DNA of 64,000 bases from Xanthomonas sp. DAR 35659 (GCF_041242975.1 NZ_CP162488.1:982001-1046000), one strand, 5' to 3'; shown: positions 51,292 to 61,540, counted from the stretch's first letter. Numbers and translations: made by a program. Notes: a model not told the origin generated them from the sequence alone.

Positions 51292-52287
51292 TCAAGGCGT
51301 CGCCGGCAGCGGCGAAAACTCCACCGGCACCCAGGCGAAGGCCTCGCCTTCGCGGCGCACATGCCCCAGCCCCGGGAACGGCAGGTGCGCGCCGGCGACC
51401 CACCAGCCGCCGTCGGCGGCCTGGGCCATGGTCCGCTTGCGCGCGGCGATCGCCGCCGCGCGGTCGCTGTCGGCCTCGTACGACGCCTGCGGTTGCGCGA
51501 ACTGCACCGCGTGGTAGTGCACCAGATCGCCCCACACCAGCAATTGCTGGCCGCTGCCGCCGTCGAAGCGGTAGGACACGTGGCCGGGCGTATGTCCGTG
51601 CGTATCCAGCGCCACCGCGCCGCCGGGCAGCGCGTCGCCTGGGCGGAAGCGGCGCAGCCGGTCCTTGGCCTGGTACGGCGCCGCCGCCGCGCGCGCCAGC
51701 GGGAACGCGAACTTCAGCATCTGCGGTGCGCCCGCTTCGCTGGCCGGATCCAGCCAGTACGCGGCATCGGCCGCGCTCAGCCACACCGCGGCGTTGGGAT
51801 AGGCGGCCTGGCCCTGCGCATCGAGCAGGCCGCACATGTGGTCGGGGTGGGCGTGGGTCAGCAGCACGTCGTCCACCTGCGCCGGCGCGTAGCCGGCCGC
51901 GCGCAGGTTCGCCAGCGCCTGGCCCAAACCGGGGCCGAAGCAGGTGGCGGTGCCGGTGTCGACCAGGGTCAGGTGCGTGCCGTCCTGGATCAGGTAGGCG
52001 TTGACCGCGGTCTGCAGGCCCTTCGCGGTTTCCGGCACGTAGCGGTGGTCGAGCAGGCGCGCGATCGCGTCGCCGTCCAGATTGGACAACTGCGCGCGCG
52101 GCAGCGGCACCGTGCCGTCGAACAGCGCGGTGACGCGCAGCCTGCCGATCGCCTGGCGGTACACGCCGGGGACTTGTTGCTGGACGGACGCGGCCGGCAC
52201 GGCGGCATGGGCGGCGGGCGGCAGCGGCAAGGCGATCACGGCGGCCAGCGCCAGCAGGACCAGCGGGCGCGATAGGGAAACAGACAT
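51292..52287 (-). CDS. Secreted MBL-fold metallo-hydrolase
   Basis: 331 residues with signal peptide (MSVSLSRPLVLLALAAVIALPLPPAAHA). The metallo-beta-lactamase motif is LLTHAHPDHMCG, with later ligands in LDTHGHTPGHVSYRF and LVWGDLVHYHAVQ. It resembles the lactonase and hydrolase branch of the fold rather than class B beta-lactamases, so quorum-signal or lactone hydrolysis is possible but not proven. The AraC-type regulator gene lies upstream on the same strand, a likely control link. GGAG precedes the ATG. Confidence 0.87.
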   Translation of the reverse strand: MSVSLSRPLVLLALAAVIALPLPPAAHAAVPAASVQQQVPGVYRQAIGRLRVTALFDGTVPLPRAQLSNLDGDAIARLLDHRYVPETAKGLQTAVNAYLIQDGTHLTLVDTGTATCFGPGLGQALANLRAAGYAPAQVDDVLLTHAHPDHMCGLLDAQGQAAYPNAAVWLSAADAAYWLDPASEAGAPQMLKFAFPLARAAAAPYQAKDRLRRFRPGDALPGGAVALDTHGHTPGHVSYRFDGGSGQQLLVWGDLVHYHAVQFAQPQASYEADSDRAAAIAARKRTMAQAADGGWWVAGAHLPFPGLGHVRREGEAFAWVPVEFSPLPATP

Positions 52288-52646
52288 CGAGAGGCTCCAG
52301 CGGAGGCGGCGTTCGCCGCGGTGCCTGCATGCTGCGCGGGCGGCGCTGCGCGATTCGCTCATTCGGCTGCGCGCGACGCTCGCCGTGGCGCGAACGGGCG
52401 CCAGGGCCTGCCATCGATTCCCGCTTGGATCGCGTGGTGGTTTCTGTCGGCTCGCCCGCCGGTGTTGCGCAGTGCAGTTCGTTACTGGCTTTCGGGCCAC
52501 GTGGACGCCGCCGGCTGGCGGCCTGGCTGGTTCCATTCACAGGCGCTCTTGCGCACCTGCGGCGCAGGTCGTCGCCTGGCCGCGGGCAGGCCGCACACGT
52601 CCTCGCGCTTGCTTGCCCCGTGCACGCGCTGGAACGGCGCGATCCG

Positions 52647-53498
52647 CTAGGGGATGGATGGTACGCCCTGATTGCCGATGCGCGCCGGATCCAGGCCGTA
52701 GCGCTGCTGGAAGCGCTGGCTGAAGCTGCGCGTGGAACGGTAGCCGGCGCGCGCGGCCACCGTCTTCAGCGGCCAGCGGGTGGTGTAGAGCAGTTCCATC
52801 GCATGCGCCAGGCGCGCGTCGGTGATCAGTTCGCGCAACGACGTGCGCTCGCCGGCCAGGTGGCGGCGCAAGGTCGCGCCGCTCAGGCCGAGGATGTCTT
52901 CCAGATCGCGCGATCGCCACGCGCGCTGCGGCTGGGCTGCGATCGCGTCGCGCACCTGCGCGGCGATGCTCGGCGCCGGCGCCAACAGCAAGCCACCATG
53001 ACCGCGGCGGCAGAACGCGACCACCAGCGACGCCAGCGCCAGCCTGGCTTCGGTGTAGTGGCCGTCCTGCAGCGCTTGCCGCCACTGCAGCAGCGCGCTG
53101 CCGAACTCGATCGCGCGCAGTCGCGCCAGCTCCGCGCCGGCGGCCGGCAGCGGTTCGTTCCACAGCGTGCGCGCCGCCGTCAGCGCTTCCTCGCACAGCG
53201 GGATCACCGCGGTCAGATACAGGCCGCTGCGCGGGTCGGGGACATTGACCACGTCGATGCGGCAGCGCCGGGTCACCAGGAACAGATCGCCCGGCACGAA
53301 CTCCAGCAGTTGCGTCGCGCTGCGCACCTGCTTGCGGCCCTGCAGCAGGATAGCCAGCTGCGGCCGCGGAATGTCCACCGAACGCGCGCCATGCTCGCTG
53401 CGCGCGGCGATGCAGGCGTAGCCTTCGGCGCGGTCGCATTCCACCAGTGTCGCCAGTTGCGCGAGCAGCAGGAATTCGGGGTCGTGGGTGTCGGCCAT
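52647..53498 (-). CDS. AraC-family transcriptional regulator
   Basis: 283 residues. The N-terminal half fits the AraC ligand-binding type seen in MmsR/YqhC-like regulators (RPQLAILLQGRKQV, PGDLFLVTRRCRIDVVNVPD). The C-terminal double helix-turn-helix has WRSRDLEDILGLSGATLRRHL and LKTVAARAGYRSTRSFSQRFQQRYG. It lies upstream of the MBL hydrolase gene in the same direction and may regulate it. A Met at 53498 begins the folded part; in-frame codons upstream are less likely. Confidence 0.88.
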   Translation of the reverse strand: MADTHDPEFLLLAQLATLVECDRAEGYACIAARSEHGARSVDIPRPQLAILLQGRKQVRSATQLLEFVPGDLFLVTRRCRIDVVNVPDPRSGLYLTAVIPLCEEALTAARTLWNEPLPAAGAELARLRAIEFGSALLQWRQALQDGHYTEARLALASLVVAFCRRGHGGLLLAPAPSIAAQVRDAIAAQPQRAWRSRDLEDILGLSGATLRRHLAGERTSLRELITDARLAHAMELLYTTRWPLKTVAARAGYRSTRSFSQRFQQRYGLDPARIGNQGVPSIP

Positions 53499-53705
53499 CG
53501 TTGGCGATGCTACCGCAGCGCGCAACGCCACACGCGCAACGCCGTACGCGCGGAGTCGGCGCGCGTACGGCGCATTTCCGATCCGAAGCGATCGCGGCCG
53601 ACGGCGATTCAGGGTGCGATGATGGTATTGCCGCAGTGGCTCCAGGCCGTTGGGCTCGCCTAGCGCCAGAAGGAATCGCCCTGGTGCGGGGTGCGCCGCG
53701 TCGGA

Positions 53706-54401
53706 TCAGACCTGGACGCCGAATAGACGCCCGACCGCGCCGGTGGCGAGCATCGCCGCCGCACCCCAGAACACCACGCGCAGCGCGCCGCGCAGGCCGG
53801 GGGCGCCGCCGGCGCGCGCGGCCAGGGCGCCGGTCAGCGACAGCCCGAGCAGCGTCGCCGCCACGGTCACCCACACCTGACGCCCGGCCGGTGCCAGCAA
53901 TGCGGCCAGGATCGGCAGTGCCGCGCCGCAGCAGAACGCGGCGGCCGATGCCAGCGCGGCCTGCAACGGCCGCGCGCGCAAGGTCTCGGTGATGCCGAGT
54001 TCGTCGCGCGCGTGCGCGCCCAACGCATCGTGCGCGGTCAACTGCTCGGCGACCTGGCGCGCCAGCGCCGCGTCCAGCCCGCGCTGGCGATAGATCGCGG
54101 TGAGTTCGTCCAGTTCGCTCTGCGGGTCCTCGCGCAGTTCGCGGCGCTCGATCGCCAGGTCGGCGCGCTCGGTGTCCACCTGCGACTGCACCGAGACGTA
54201 CTCGCCGGCGGCCATCGACATCGCGCCCGCGACCAGGCCGGCCATGCCGGTCGCCAGCACCACCGCTGGCGCCGCGCCGCTGCTGGCCACGCCGACCACC
54301 AGCCCGGCCACCGACAGGATGCCGTCGTTGGCGCCAAGCACCGCGGCGCGGAGCCAGCCGGCGCGATCGGCGCGGTGCAGTTCGGAATGGGCGGGGCGCA
54401 T
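53706..54401 (-). CDS. VIT1/CCC1-family metal transporter
   Basis: 231 residues, about five membrane helices. The first helix GANDGILSVAGLVVGVASSG and the GAMSMAAGEYVSVQSQ block, followed by the acidic ERRELREDPQSELDELTAIY segment that binds metal, are diagnostic of the vacuolar iron transporter/CCC1 family. It likely exports or stores Fe(II) or Mn(II). It is divergent from gshA. Confidence 0.9.
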   Translation of the reverse strand: MRPAHSELHRADRAGWLRAAVLGANDGILSVAGLVVGVASSGAAPAVVLATGMAGLVAGAMSMAAGEYVSVQSQVDTERADLAIERRELREDPQSELDELTAIYRQRGLDAALARQVAEQLTAHDALGAHARDELGITETLRARPLQAALASAAAFCCGAALPILAALLAPAGRQVWVTVAATLLGLSLTGALAARAGGAPGLRGALRVVFWGAAAMLATGAVGRLFGVQV

Positions 54402-54619
54402 CGGCGGCCTGCAGGGTGGGGACAGGCCTGCAGCCTAGCCCAGCGCGGCGCCGCCGGCGTTGCTGCGTCTCACTCTCGCGGCGTCGGGCGGGTGGATCCG
54501 TGGAATGCTGCAGCACCGCCGGTAGCGATGTGGGCCTGACGCCGGTCACGCTATAGTGCGGCCCTTGCGATGGCCGCGGGTTGTCCCCACATCGTCTCAC
54601 CTTCCGTGCGAGCCTGCCC

Positions 54620-55984
54620 TTGTCGAGCCCCAGCCACGTTGCCGAGACGCCGATCACCGACCGCGACACGCTGGTCGAGGTGTTGGCCTCCGGAGAAAAG
54701 CCCGAAGCGCAGTGGCGCATCGGCACCGAACACGAAAAATTCGGCTTCCGCCTGGACGACCTGCGTCCGCCGGCCTTCGACGGCGAGCGCGGCATCGAGG
54801 CCCTGCTCAATGGCCTGACCCGCTTCGGCTGGGAGCCGGTGCGCGAGGGCGGGCGCACCATCGCGCTGCTGCGCGACGGTGCCTCGGTGACGCTGGAGCC
54901 GGCCGGCCAGTTGGAACTGTCGGGCGCGCCGCTTGAAACCATCCACGACACCTGCGTGGAAGTGGGCAGCCACCTCAACGAGGTCAAGCAGGTCGCCGAC
55001 GAGTTGCAGCTCGGCTTCCTCGGCATGGGCTTCCAGCCCAAGTGGCGCCGCGACGAGATGCCGTGGATGCCCAAGGGCCGCTACCAGATCATGAAGCGCT
55101 ACATGCCCAAGGTCGGCAAGCTCGGCCTGGACATGATGACCCGCACCTGCACCGTCCAGGTCAACCTGGATTACGCCAGCGAAGCGGACATGATCAAGAA
55201 GTTCCGCGTCTCGCTGGCCTTGCAGCCGATCGCCACCGCGCTGTTCGCCGACTCGCCGTTCGCCGAGGGGAAGCCCAACGGCTATCTGAGCTACCGCTCG
55301 CACATCTGGACCGACACCGACGCCGACCGTACCGGCATGCTCGATTTCGTGTTCGAGGACGGCTTCGGCTACGAGCGCTACGTCGACTACCTGCTCGACG
55401 TGCCGATGTACTTCTCCTACCGCGACGGCACCTACGTCGACGCCAGCGGGCAGAGCTTCCGCGATTTCCTGCAGGGCAAGCTGCCGGCCTTGCCGGGCGT
55501 GCTGCCGACGCTGCGCGACTGGTCCGACCACATGACCACCGCGTTCCCGGAAGTGCGGCTGAAGAAGTACCTGGAAATGCGCGGCGCCGACGCCGGCCCG
55601 TGGGGCCGGCTGTGCGCGCTGTCGGCGTACTGGGTCGGCCTGCTGTACGACGATGCGGCGCTGGACGCGGCCTGGGACCTGGTCAAGGATTTCAGCCTGG
55701 CCGAACGCCATGCGCTGCGCGATGGCGTGCCGCAGCGGGCGCTGAAATTGCCGTTCCGTGGCGGCACCGTGCAGGATCTGGCCTCGGAGTCGGTGAAGAT
55801 CGCGCTGGACGGCCTGCGCCGCCGCGCGCGCCTGAACCGCGACGGACAGGACGAGTCGCGCTTCCTGGAGCCGTTGGTGGACATCCTGCATGCCGGCGAG
55901 ACCGCGGCCGAGCGCAAGCTGGCGCTGTTCCATGGGGAATGGCAGGGCGACATCGATCGCGTGTTTCGCGAGTTCGCCTACTGA
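54620..55984 (+). CDS. gshA: Glutamate-cysteine ligase (plant/GCS2-type)
   Basis: 454-residue enzyme for the first step of glutathione synthesis. The GCS2-type signatures are [21 protein letters not shown] [70 protein letters not shown] and YWVGLLYDD. The start is a TTG at 54620 (reads Met-Ser-Ser-Pro-Ser-His), the form expected in Xanthomonas; another TTG at 54581 is in frame. TATAGT at 54551 may be the -10 box. Confidence 0.92.
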   Translation: MSSPSHVAETPITDRDTLVEVLASGEKPEAQWRIGTEHEKFGFRLDDLRPPAFDGERGIEALLNGLTRFGWEPVREGGRTIALLRDGASVTLEPAGQLELSGAPLETIHDTCVEVGSHLNEVKQVADELQLGFLGMGFQPKWRRDEMPWMPKGRYQIMKRYMPKVGKLGLDMMTRTCTVQVNLDYASEADMIKKFRVSLALQPIATALFADSPFAEGKPNGYLSYRSHIWTDTDADRTGMLDFVFEDGFGYERYVDYLLDVPMYFSYRDGTYVDASGQSFRDFLQGKLPALPGVLPTLRDWSDHMTTAFPEVRLKKYLEMRGADAGPWGRLCALSAYWVGLLYDDAALDAAWDLVKDFSLAERHALRDGVPQRALKLPFRGGTVQDLASESVKIALDGLRRRARLNRDGQDESRFLEPLVDILHAGETAAERKLALFHGEWQGDIDRVFREFAY

Positions 55985-56069
55985 GCGGGGTCGCTGTTCC
56001 GGTTGTCCATCCCGCGATCGGCCGAATTCGCCATGCGCCCTGGGTTTTCGTGATGCGAGGTGAAAGACA

Positions 56070-56297
56070 GTGGAGTACGACGACAAGAAGATCTCGGAAA
56101 TGGTCCTGGCCCTTCTGGGTGTGTTCGAGTTCGAACACGGCAGGGTCTGGAAGCGGATCGATTTCGCGGTCATGGACGAGTTGTTCGAGAAGGGCTACAT
56201 CACCGATCCCAAGCGCAGATCCGAGTCGGTCTACCTGACCGAGGAGGGGTTGCGTTTGGCCAAGGAGCTGGCCGAAAAGCATTTCGGGCGCGGCTGA
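56070..56297 (+). CDS. Small DUF6429-family protein
   Basis: 75 residues, helix-rich and charged: ISEMVLALLGVFEFEHGRVWKR, DELFEKGYITDPKRRSESVYLTEEGLRLAKELAEKHFG. The winged-helix-like pattern with GYI-DP and VYLTEEG matches DUF6429, of unknown role, possibly nucleic-acid binding. It is 85 bp after gshA. Confidence 0.75.
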   Translation: MEYDDKKISEMVLALLGVFEFEHGRVWKRIDFAVMDELFEKGYITDPKRRSESVYLTEEGLRLAKELAEKHFGRG

Positions 56298-56512
56298 CGG
56301 CGGAAGGAAGTGCCGGCGTGGTGCGAAGACGGCATGGTGGCGAGCCGCCAGGACGCTGGAATCAGAAGGGTCTCCGGCGGGGAGTTGCAAGGGGCATGCA
56401 TCGCGCCAGGTCGGCTTTCGTCACTGCGATAGCGCGACGGTGCAAGCGCCGGCACTGCCTTCAACACGCATGAGCCTGAGCCAAACTGCGTCCCGAGGGA
56501 TTTCGACCAGAA

Positions 56513-56896
56513 CTATTTGCCCGCGCTATCGGACTGGGGCAAGGTCTGTGGCAGGAAAAAGCAAGGGGTGGGGCCGCTGTGGGACAGTCGCGTGAAGGCA
56601 AGAAGTCCAAGGATTCCCATCGTGATCACGATCACCAAGCCGATCTTGCGATTCCCTTTGGCGATTGCCGGCGAGGACGTGACTTTACGGTTTGCCTGTC
56701 TGGTCAATGCGTCGAGCTCTCGCGCGGCTCTGTCCCAGTCGTCCGGATGAACGAGGACTTGGTGCACTTCATCGGCATCGTTTATCTGGATTTTGTAAAA
56801 ACGGGCGTTTGTCTCGTAGCGGATTCGGGAGTCCGTCAGCGTCCATTTGAGCGACGAGGACAAGTTCATGTCCGTGCCTGAATAAAGAATTTCCAT
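56513..56896 (-). CDS. Small membrane-anchored protein of unknown function
   Basis: About 127 residues, not recognised. A soluble N-terminal half (MNLSSSLKW, RFYKIQINDADEVHQVLVHPDDWDRAARELDAL) is followed by one membrane helix (IGLVIVITMGILGLLAF) and a short tail. Starts at 57019, 56896 and 56869 are possible; 56896 is a compromise, with no good ribosome site. Lower GC than the neighbours suggests recent gain. Confidence 0.5.
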   Translation of the reverse strand: MEILYSGTDMNLSSSLKWTLTDSRIRYETNARFYKIQINDADEVHQVLVHPDDWDRAARELDALTRQANRKVTSSPAIAKGNRKIGLVIVITMGILGLLAFTRLSHSGPTPCFFLPQTLPQSDSAGK

Positions 56897-57124
56897 GTGG
56901 GTCAGGTGCTCGAATAGGTCGCAGGGCGTAGCAGTGCGGGTGAGTAGACTATAGCTGCGGGAGTGCGGCGTTTCCGTGGCGGGCTCCCCCGTACTTCTGG
57001 CTGGGTCGCGTTTTGCCATAGTGTATGTAGATCAATCGCATGATGATCCGGTCATGGCGGTCACATACCCGTCTATCAGTCTCGTGTACTTCATTTGGAT
57101 CACTCTCGTATTGGCGGCGACCTC

Positions 57125-57421
57125 ATGTCGAATATTGACCTGTCGAAGGAGCGGCAACTCATCGCGGTGCTTGGCAACGCCGCCAGCTACAACGACAAGG
57201 GCAGCCAGTGGTGCGGCCATTCGCCCACCAAGGTCGAGGAAATGCGGCAGGGCTTCCATCGCGACCAACTCGCCTTGGCGCAGGACATCGGTGTGGAGCG
57301 GTTGGGCATGGAGCTGCGAACGGCGATCGAGAGCGGTGCGGCATGCCGCGATGGTTCCGGGCGCTACGCGTTGCTTGCCGAGCGGATATTTGGCAGTGAT
57401 CAGGGAGTCGATGGTCCATGA
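57125..57421 (+). CDS. Small orphan protein, first gene of a coupled pair
   Basis: 98 residues (MSNIDLSKERQLIAVLGNAA), not recognised. It has no signal or membrane segment, with Cys and Trp in KGSQWCGH. The stop overlaps the next start as ATGA, so the two proteins are made together, as in toxin/immunity or two-subunit pairs. An upstream TTG at 57095 is also in frame. Confidence 0.55.
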   Translation: MSNIDLSKERQLIAVLGNAASYNDKGSQWCGHSPTKVEEMRQGFHRDQLALAQDIGVERLGMELRTAIESGAACRDGSGRYALLAERIFGSDQGVDGP

Positions 57422-57897
57422 AGACGGCGCCCGTGTTTGAAATATACCCGTTGCAAGGCGTCGGCCCATTGCGTCTTGGCAGCGTCCGCGCCGACGCGAG
57501 GCAGGCGCTCTCGGCGTTGGGCTTTCCATTGGAGAGCTCGCACGGCGACTCGGACTATTTCTGCGACGCATCGATTCAGCTCGAATGCGATCCCCATGGG
57601 CGGGTCTGGTTCATTGGGATCTCCGACAGCGAGCGCTTTGTCGCCCAGTTCCAGGGAGCGGATGTCTTTGTTCTGTCGGCGCAGGATCTGTTTTCGTTGG
57701 TGGCGGCGTCCGATCACTCCGGGCCGCACCGCTACGTCGACACCGAGTACTGCTTTCCGAACCAGATCGTCACCTTGTGGGATGCGGATGCGCAGTACGA
57801 CCGCCGCGGCAATGCATCTCGTCCGGTCTGGGCTCAGGTAGGCGTCGGCAATGCGTCCTACGCGGCCGCGGTAGCGGCGATTCGGAATCGGGAGTAA
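57418..57897 (+). CDS. Small orphan protein, second gene of a coupled pair
   Basis: 159 residues, not recognised. The start EIYPLQGVGPLRLGSVRADARQAL resembles the opening of several bacterial immunity-like proteins with a VGPxxxG motif, followed by beta-rich sequence (YFCDASIQLECDPHGRVWFIGIS). There is no signal peptide. Coupled to the 98-residue gene upstream. An immunity role is a guess. Confidence 0.6.
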   Translation: MKTAPVFEIYPLQGVGPLRLGSVRADARQALSALGFPLESSHGDSDYFCDASIQLECDPHGRVWFIGISDSERFVAQFQGADVFVLSAQDLFSLVAASDHSGPHRYVDTEYCFPNQIVTLWDADAQYDRRGNASRPVWAQVGVGNASYAAAVAAIRNRE

Positions 57898-58298
57898 GGC
57901 TTGTCGCTATATGTAGCTTGCCGCGCGCCTGTTCGGAATCAGCGATGCAGGCGCGGAGATTCCCTGAGCACTGCGCTCGTTCTGCAATCGTGTTCGCTTC
58001 AGGCCATTACTTCAGCGTGTCCGGAGCGCACTGGCGGGCGTTAGTCGAGCGTTCGTGATGTATGGCGAACATGGTGCCAGGCGACGTCGTGGCGCTTCAT
58101 CGAAGCAACGCGCATGCTTGGCGCCCCGCCGACGTCGGTTCGTTCGGATAACCGCGATCGGTCGATCTGCCGCATTCGCGTGGCACAATGTGGCTGGGGT
58201 GTCTCGTGCCTTGAATCTCGAACGCTGGCTGTGCCTGAGTGGCGCATGCGGGGAGATGGGGGCGCCATCATCAGGAACTTTGTCTTCAGGGGGGAGTT
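57898..58298. other. Intergenic region
   Basis: 401 bp. No convincing gene, repeat or promoter is seen apart from the GGGGAG ribosome site at 58291 for the next gene. Confidence 0.5.
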
Positions 58299-58835
58299 AT
58301 GCGTCAGATGCCGCCGCAAGCCAGTTTCGTCACCGTCTTGGCCTGGATATTCATCGGCCTGTCCAGTATCGGGACACTGACGGGCATCCTGCAGGTCATC
58401 GCCTTTTTCACGGTAGTCGATCAGGCGCAGATTGGCGATGGGCTGCGCGAGTTTTTTCCCAATATGCCATCGGCGCTTGTCTTCCTCTTTTCCAACTTCA
58501 AGTGGCTGTTTCTCGGGGGGCTTTTCTTCTCCGCATTGACCCTTGCGAGTTCGATCGGCCTTTTGAAGCGGCTCGAATGGGCGCGCTGGTGCTTCATCGG
58601 CCTCATGCTGCTGACGATCGCCTGGAACATGGGGATGGCGGTTGTGCAACTGCAGGTAGTCTCCTTCGCTCAGCAGATCATGCAGGCGCAGGGGGCTGCA
58701 GATACGCGGCCGATGGTATGGGCGCTGATCATCATCTGCATGTTCTTTGTCGCTGCCTTCATTGCGTTGCATGGCTGGATCATCAAGCGGTTGCTCGCAC
58801 GATCCGTGGCCGCTGAGTTTCGGCGAATTTCCTGA
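58299..58835 (+). CDS. Four-helix membrane protein of unknown function
   Basis: 178 residues with four membrane helices (about 11-40, 60-85, 92-115 and 140-165) and short loops; not assigned to a family. GGGGAG stands 2-4 nt before the ATG at 58299. It stands alone between gene-free gaps. Confidence 0.7.
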   Translation: MRQMPPQASFVTVLAWIFIGLSSIGTLTGILQVIAFFTVVDQAQIGDGLREFFPNMPSALVFLFSNFKWLFLGGLFFSALTLASSIGLLKRLEWARWCFIGLMLLTIAWNMGMAVVQLQVVSFAQQIMQAQGAADTRPMVWALIIICMFFVAAFIALHGWIIKRLLARSVAAEFRRIS

Positions 58836-59300
58836 TGGGGCGCGGGCAACCGCACGCTGCCGATGCGTTACGCCTTCGCGGTTCGCAGGGGAGCTTTGCT
58901 CGGGCGAGGGACGGTGCTCGATCACGCGCAAGGATCGGTTCGAATCGAAATCGGGTGGGGCCGGGCGGTTACGCTAATGGTGGGCGATCCGTATGGCAGC
59001 AACATGGTTTTTGTTGTCTGCATTGCGTTCATCCCGTGTTGGGAGTCGCACTAAGAAATCAGCGGGCCCATGACAGGCGCCATCCCATTGCTTGCCGTGG
59101 TTGCAATGCTCGTGATTTCCTGGAGGTCCAGGCGAGTAGGACAGAAGTCTACATAGGTGATGTAGACGATCCAGGCCCCCACAGTCCCGGTTTTGGTGGC
59201 GCCTAGCAGCGTTTGTTGGGGCCGCGGCTATGCGCGGGTCTTGCAGTTCGGATGCCTGGCGCCGATTGAGCCGTGCGGCCCGAGCCGGCGCAGCGCCGGC
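58836..59300. other. Intergenic region with a hairpin at its right end
   Basis: 465 bp without a convincing gene; two very short reading frames at about 58994 and 59070 lack support. GAGCCGGCG-CAG-CGCCGGCTC at 59282-59302 forms a perfect 9-bp hairpin over the stop codon of the kinase gene and may end its transcript. Confidence 0.5.
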
Positions 59301-60797
59301 TCAGGCGCTGGCCGCCTGGCACGGCAACTCCACGCACACCCGCAATCCGCCTTCGGGACGGTTGGTCAGGGTGATCTCGCCGCCGTGGGCCAGCACGATG
59401 CTGTGCGCCACCGACAGGCCCAGGCCGATGCCGCCGGTGTCGCGGTTGCGCGAGGTCTCGCCGCGGAAGAACGGCAGGAACAGCTTCTCGTGCTGGGTCG
59501 GATCGATGCCGGGGCCGTCGTCGTCGATCCACAGCACGCAGTCGCTGCCGTTGCGCTGCAACTGCAGCCGCGCGCGCTTGCCGTACTTGAGCGCGTTCTC
59601 GAGCAGGTTCATCACCATGCGCCGCAAGGACAGCGGGTCGCCGTCCAGGGTGATGGCCTGGCCGGCGACGATGCTCACCTCGGCGCCCGTGTCGCTGGCA
59701 TCGTCGACCACACTCTCCACCAGCAGGCGGAAATCCAGCGGCGCACGGGTGCCCTTGCGGCTGTCGTTGTGGATGAAGTCCAGCGCCGCGGAGATCATCG
59801 CCTTCATCTCGTCGATGTCGGCGAGGGTCTTGTCGCGCAGCGGCGGCTGCAGGCCTTCCAGGCGGAACGCGAGGCGCGCCAGCGGCGTGCGCAGGTCGTG
59901 GGCGATCGCCGCGACCATGTGCGTGCGCTCGTTGACCAGGCGGTTCAGGCGCGCCTGCATGGCGTTGAACGAATCGGCGGCCTGCACGAGTTCGCTGGGG
60001 CCGCTGCGCTGCAGCGGCTGTGCGTCCGGGTTGCGGCCGAGGCGGTCGGCCGCTTCGGCGAAGCGCTTGATCGGCGCGGCGAGTGCGCGCGAGAACCACC
60101 ATGCCAGTGGCAACATCGCCAGCAGGCCGCCGACGAACAGCAGGGCGACCTGGGTCTTGAACGCGGCGGAAAAACGCCGCGGCGGCGAGACCACGCTGCG
60201 CCAGCGGCCATCGGCCTGGCGCAGCGCGGCGGTGAAGCCGCCCAGCAGCGGCGACGCCGGCGCCAGGCCGCGTTCGCGCCAGCGCGGAGCGGTGGCATGC
60301 ATGGCTGCTGCGGCGGTGGATGCAGGCACGTGCTGCGCGGGGGGCGGCCCGATGGCCTCGTCGAACGGTGCGTGCGGCGAGGCACCATCCTCCTCTGGTG
60401 GCGGCGCCGCGTTGTGCGGGCCGGCTTCCATGCCGGGCGATCCGGTGGGCGACGGACGCGACTCGTCTTCCGCGAACTGCGGGCTGCGCAGCTTTTCGTC
60501 GCTGCTGCGGTAGAAGCGCACGTGCTCGGGCGCCACGTCCAGCCAGTTGGTCAGCATGCGCTCTGCGAAATGGTCGCGGACCTGCCCCGGCGCCGGCAGC
60601 GGCGCGTGCGCCGAGTCGTGCACCTTCAGCGTCTGCGTGCCGGCGGGCATCTTGGTGGTCAGCAACGCGATCACTTCCGGCGGATGCACCGGCATCTCGT
60701 AGATCGGCGTGCGCAGCACCAGCAGCGCGATGCCGATCAACTGCGCGGTCAGCAACGCCGCCAGCAGCAGCAGGAACGTGCGGGCGAAGATCGACAT
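59301..60797 (-). CDS. Sensor histidine kinase, EnvZ-like
   Basis: 498 residues. Helix 1 at about 7-28 and helix 2 near 225-245 enclose a Pro/Ala-rich periplasmic part with little conserved structure. HAMP follows (FSRALAAPIKRFAEAADRLGRN). The HisKA motif is AIAHDLRTPLARLAFRLEGL, then the N box NLLENALKYGKRA and G boxes DDDGPGI and GGIGLGLSVAH. It phosphorylates the OmpR-type regulator encoded 26 bp upstream. The overall form resembles EnvZ and other OmpR-partner kinases. The signal is unknown. Confidence 0.9.
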   Translation of the reverse strand: MSIFARTFLLLLAALLTAQLIGIALLVLRTPIYEMPVHPPEVIALLTTKMPAGTQTLKVHDSAHAPLPAPGQVRDHFAERMLTNWLDVAPEHVRFYRSSDEKLRSPQFAEDESRPSPTGSPGMEAGPHNAAPPPEEDGASPHAPFDEAIGPPPAQHVPASTAAAAMHATAPRWRERGLAPASPLLGGFTAALRQADGRWRSVVSPPRRFSAAFKTQVALLFVGGLLAMLPLAWWFSRALAAPIKRFAEAADRLGRNPDAQPLQRSGPSELVQAADSFNAMQARLNRLVNERTHMVAAIAHDLRTPLARLAFRLEGLQPPLRDKTLADIDEMKAMISAALDFIHNDSRKGTRAPLDFRLLVESVVDDASDTGAEVSIVAGQAITLDGDPLSLRRMVMNLLENALKYGKRARLQLQRNGSDCVLWIDDDGPGIDPTQHEKLFLPFFRGETSRNRDTGGIGLGLSVAHSIVLAHGGEITLTNRPEGGLRVCVELPCQAASA

Positions 60798-60823
60798 GCC
60801 GTGGCGGCTCCGCCTGGGCGCGC

Positions 60824-61540
60824 TCACAGCCGGGCGACGCTCGGCAGCAGCATGTAGCCCTCGTTGCGCACGGTGCGGATCAGTTCGGTCTGCACGCGCT
60901 CGTTGATCTTGCGCCGCAGGCGGCTGATCTGGCTGTCGATGGCGCGATCGTAGACCTCGGTGTCGCGGCCGCGCGCGTAGTCGAGCAACTGGTCGCGGCT
61001 GAGCACGCGCTGCGGATGCTCGACGAAGGTGCGCAGCAGGGCGAATTCGCCGTCGGAGAGGTTGATGAAGATGCCGGTGGGATCGCGCAGGTCGCGGCGG
61101 ATCACGTCCAGCCGCCAGCCGGCGAACTCGTAGACGTTGCCGCGCGCCTCCGGCGGCAGCGTCGCCGCCTGGCTGCGGCGCAGCAGGGCGCGCACCCGCG
61201 CCAGCAGCTCGCGCGGATTGCACGGCTTGGCCAGGTAGTCGTCGGCGCCCACTTCCAGGCCGATGATGCGGTCGGTGTCGCTGCCCAGCGCGCTGAGCAT
61301 GATCACCGCCGGCGCGCCGCGTTCGCTGGCCAGTTGCCGTGCCGCGCTGAGCCCGTCCTCGCCCGGCATCATCACGTCCAGGATCACCAAGTCCGGCTGG
61401 CGGAGCGCCATCAGCCGGCGCATGTCGGCGACGTTCTCCGCCGCGTCCACCTGGTAGCCGTGCTCCTGCAGGAATTCGCTGATCAGCCGGCGCAGATCGG
61501 GGTCGTCGTCGACCACCAGAATGAAGGATTGCATATCCAT
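60824..61540 (-). CDS. OmpR-family response regulator
   Basis: 238 residues. Receiver domain with VVDDDPDLRR, phospho-acceptor in VILDVMMPGEDG and YLAKPCNPRELL. The winged-helix output domain carries LSDGEFALLRTFVEHPQRVLSRDQLLDYARGRD and SQISRLRRKI. It is the first gene of the pair and faces a 640-bp gene-free region with repeated motifs. A second Met two codons in (61534) is possible. Confidence 0.92.
   Translation of the reverse strand: MDMQSFILVVDDDPDLRRLISEFLQEHGYQVDAAENVADMRRLMALRQPDLVILDVMMPGEDGLSAARQLASERGAPAVIMLSALGSDTDRIIGLEVGADDYLAKPCNPRELLARVRALLRRSQAATLPPEARGNVYEFAGWRLDVIRRDLRDPTGIFINLSDGEFALLRTFVEHPQRVLSRDQLLDYARGRDTEVYDRAIDSQISRLRRKINERVQTELIRTVRNEGYMLLPSVARL

Noticed and set aside
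58863..59206. Small genes between the membrane protein and the kinase
   Set aside because: Overlapping short frames without ribosome sites, motifs or consistent codon use.
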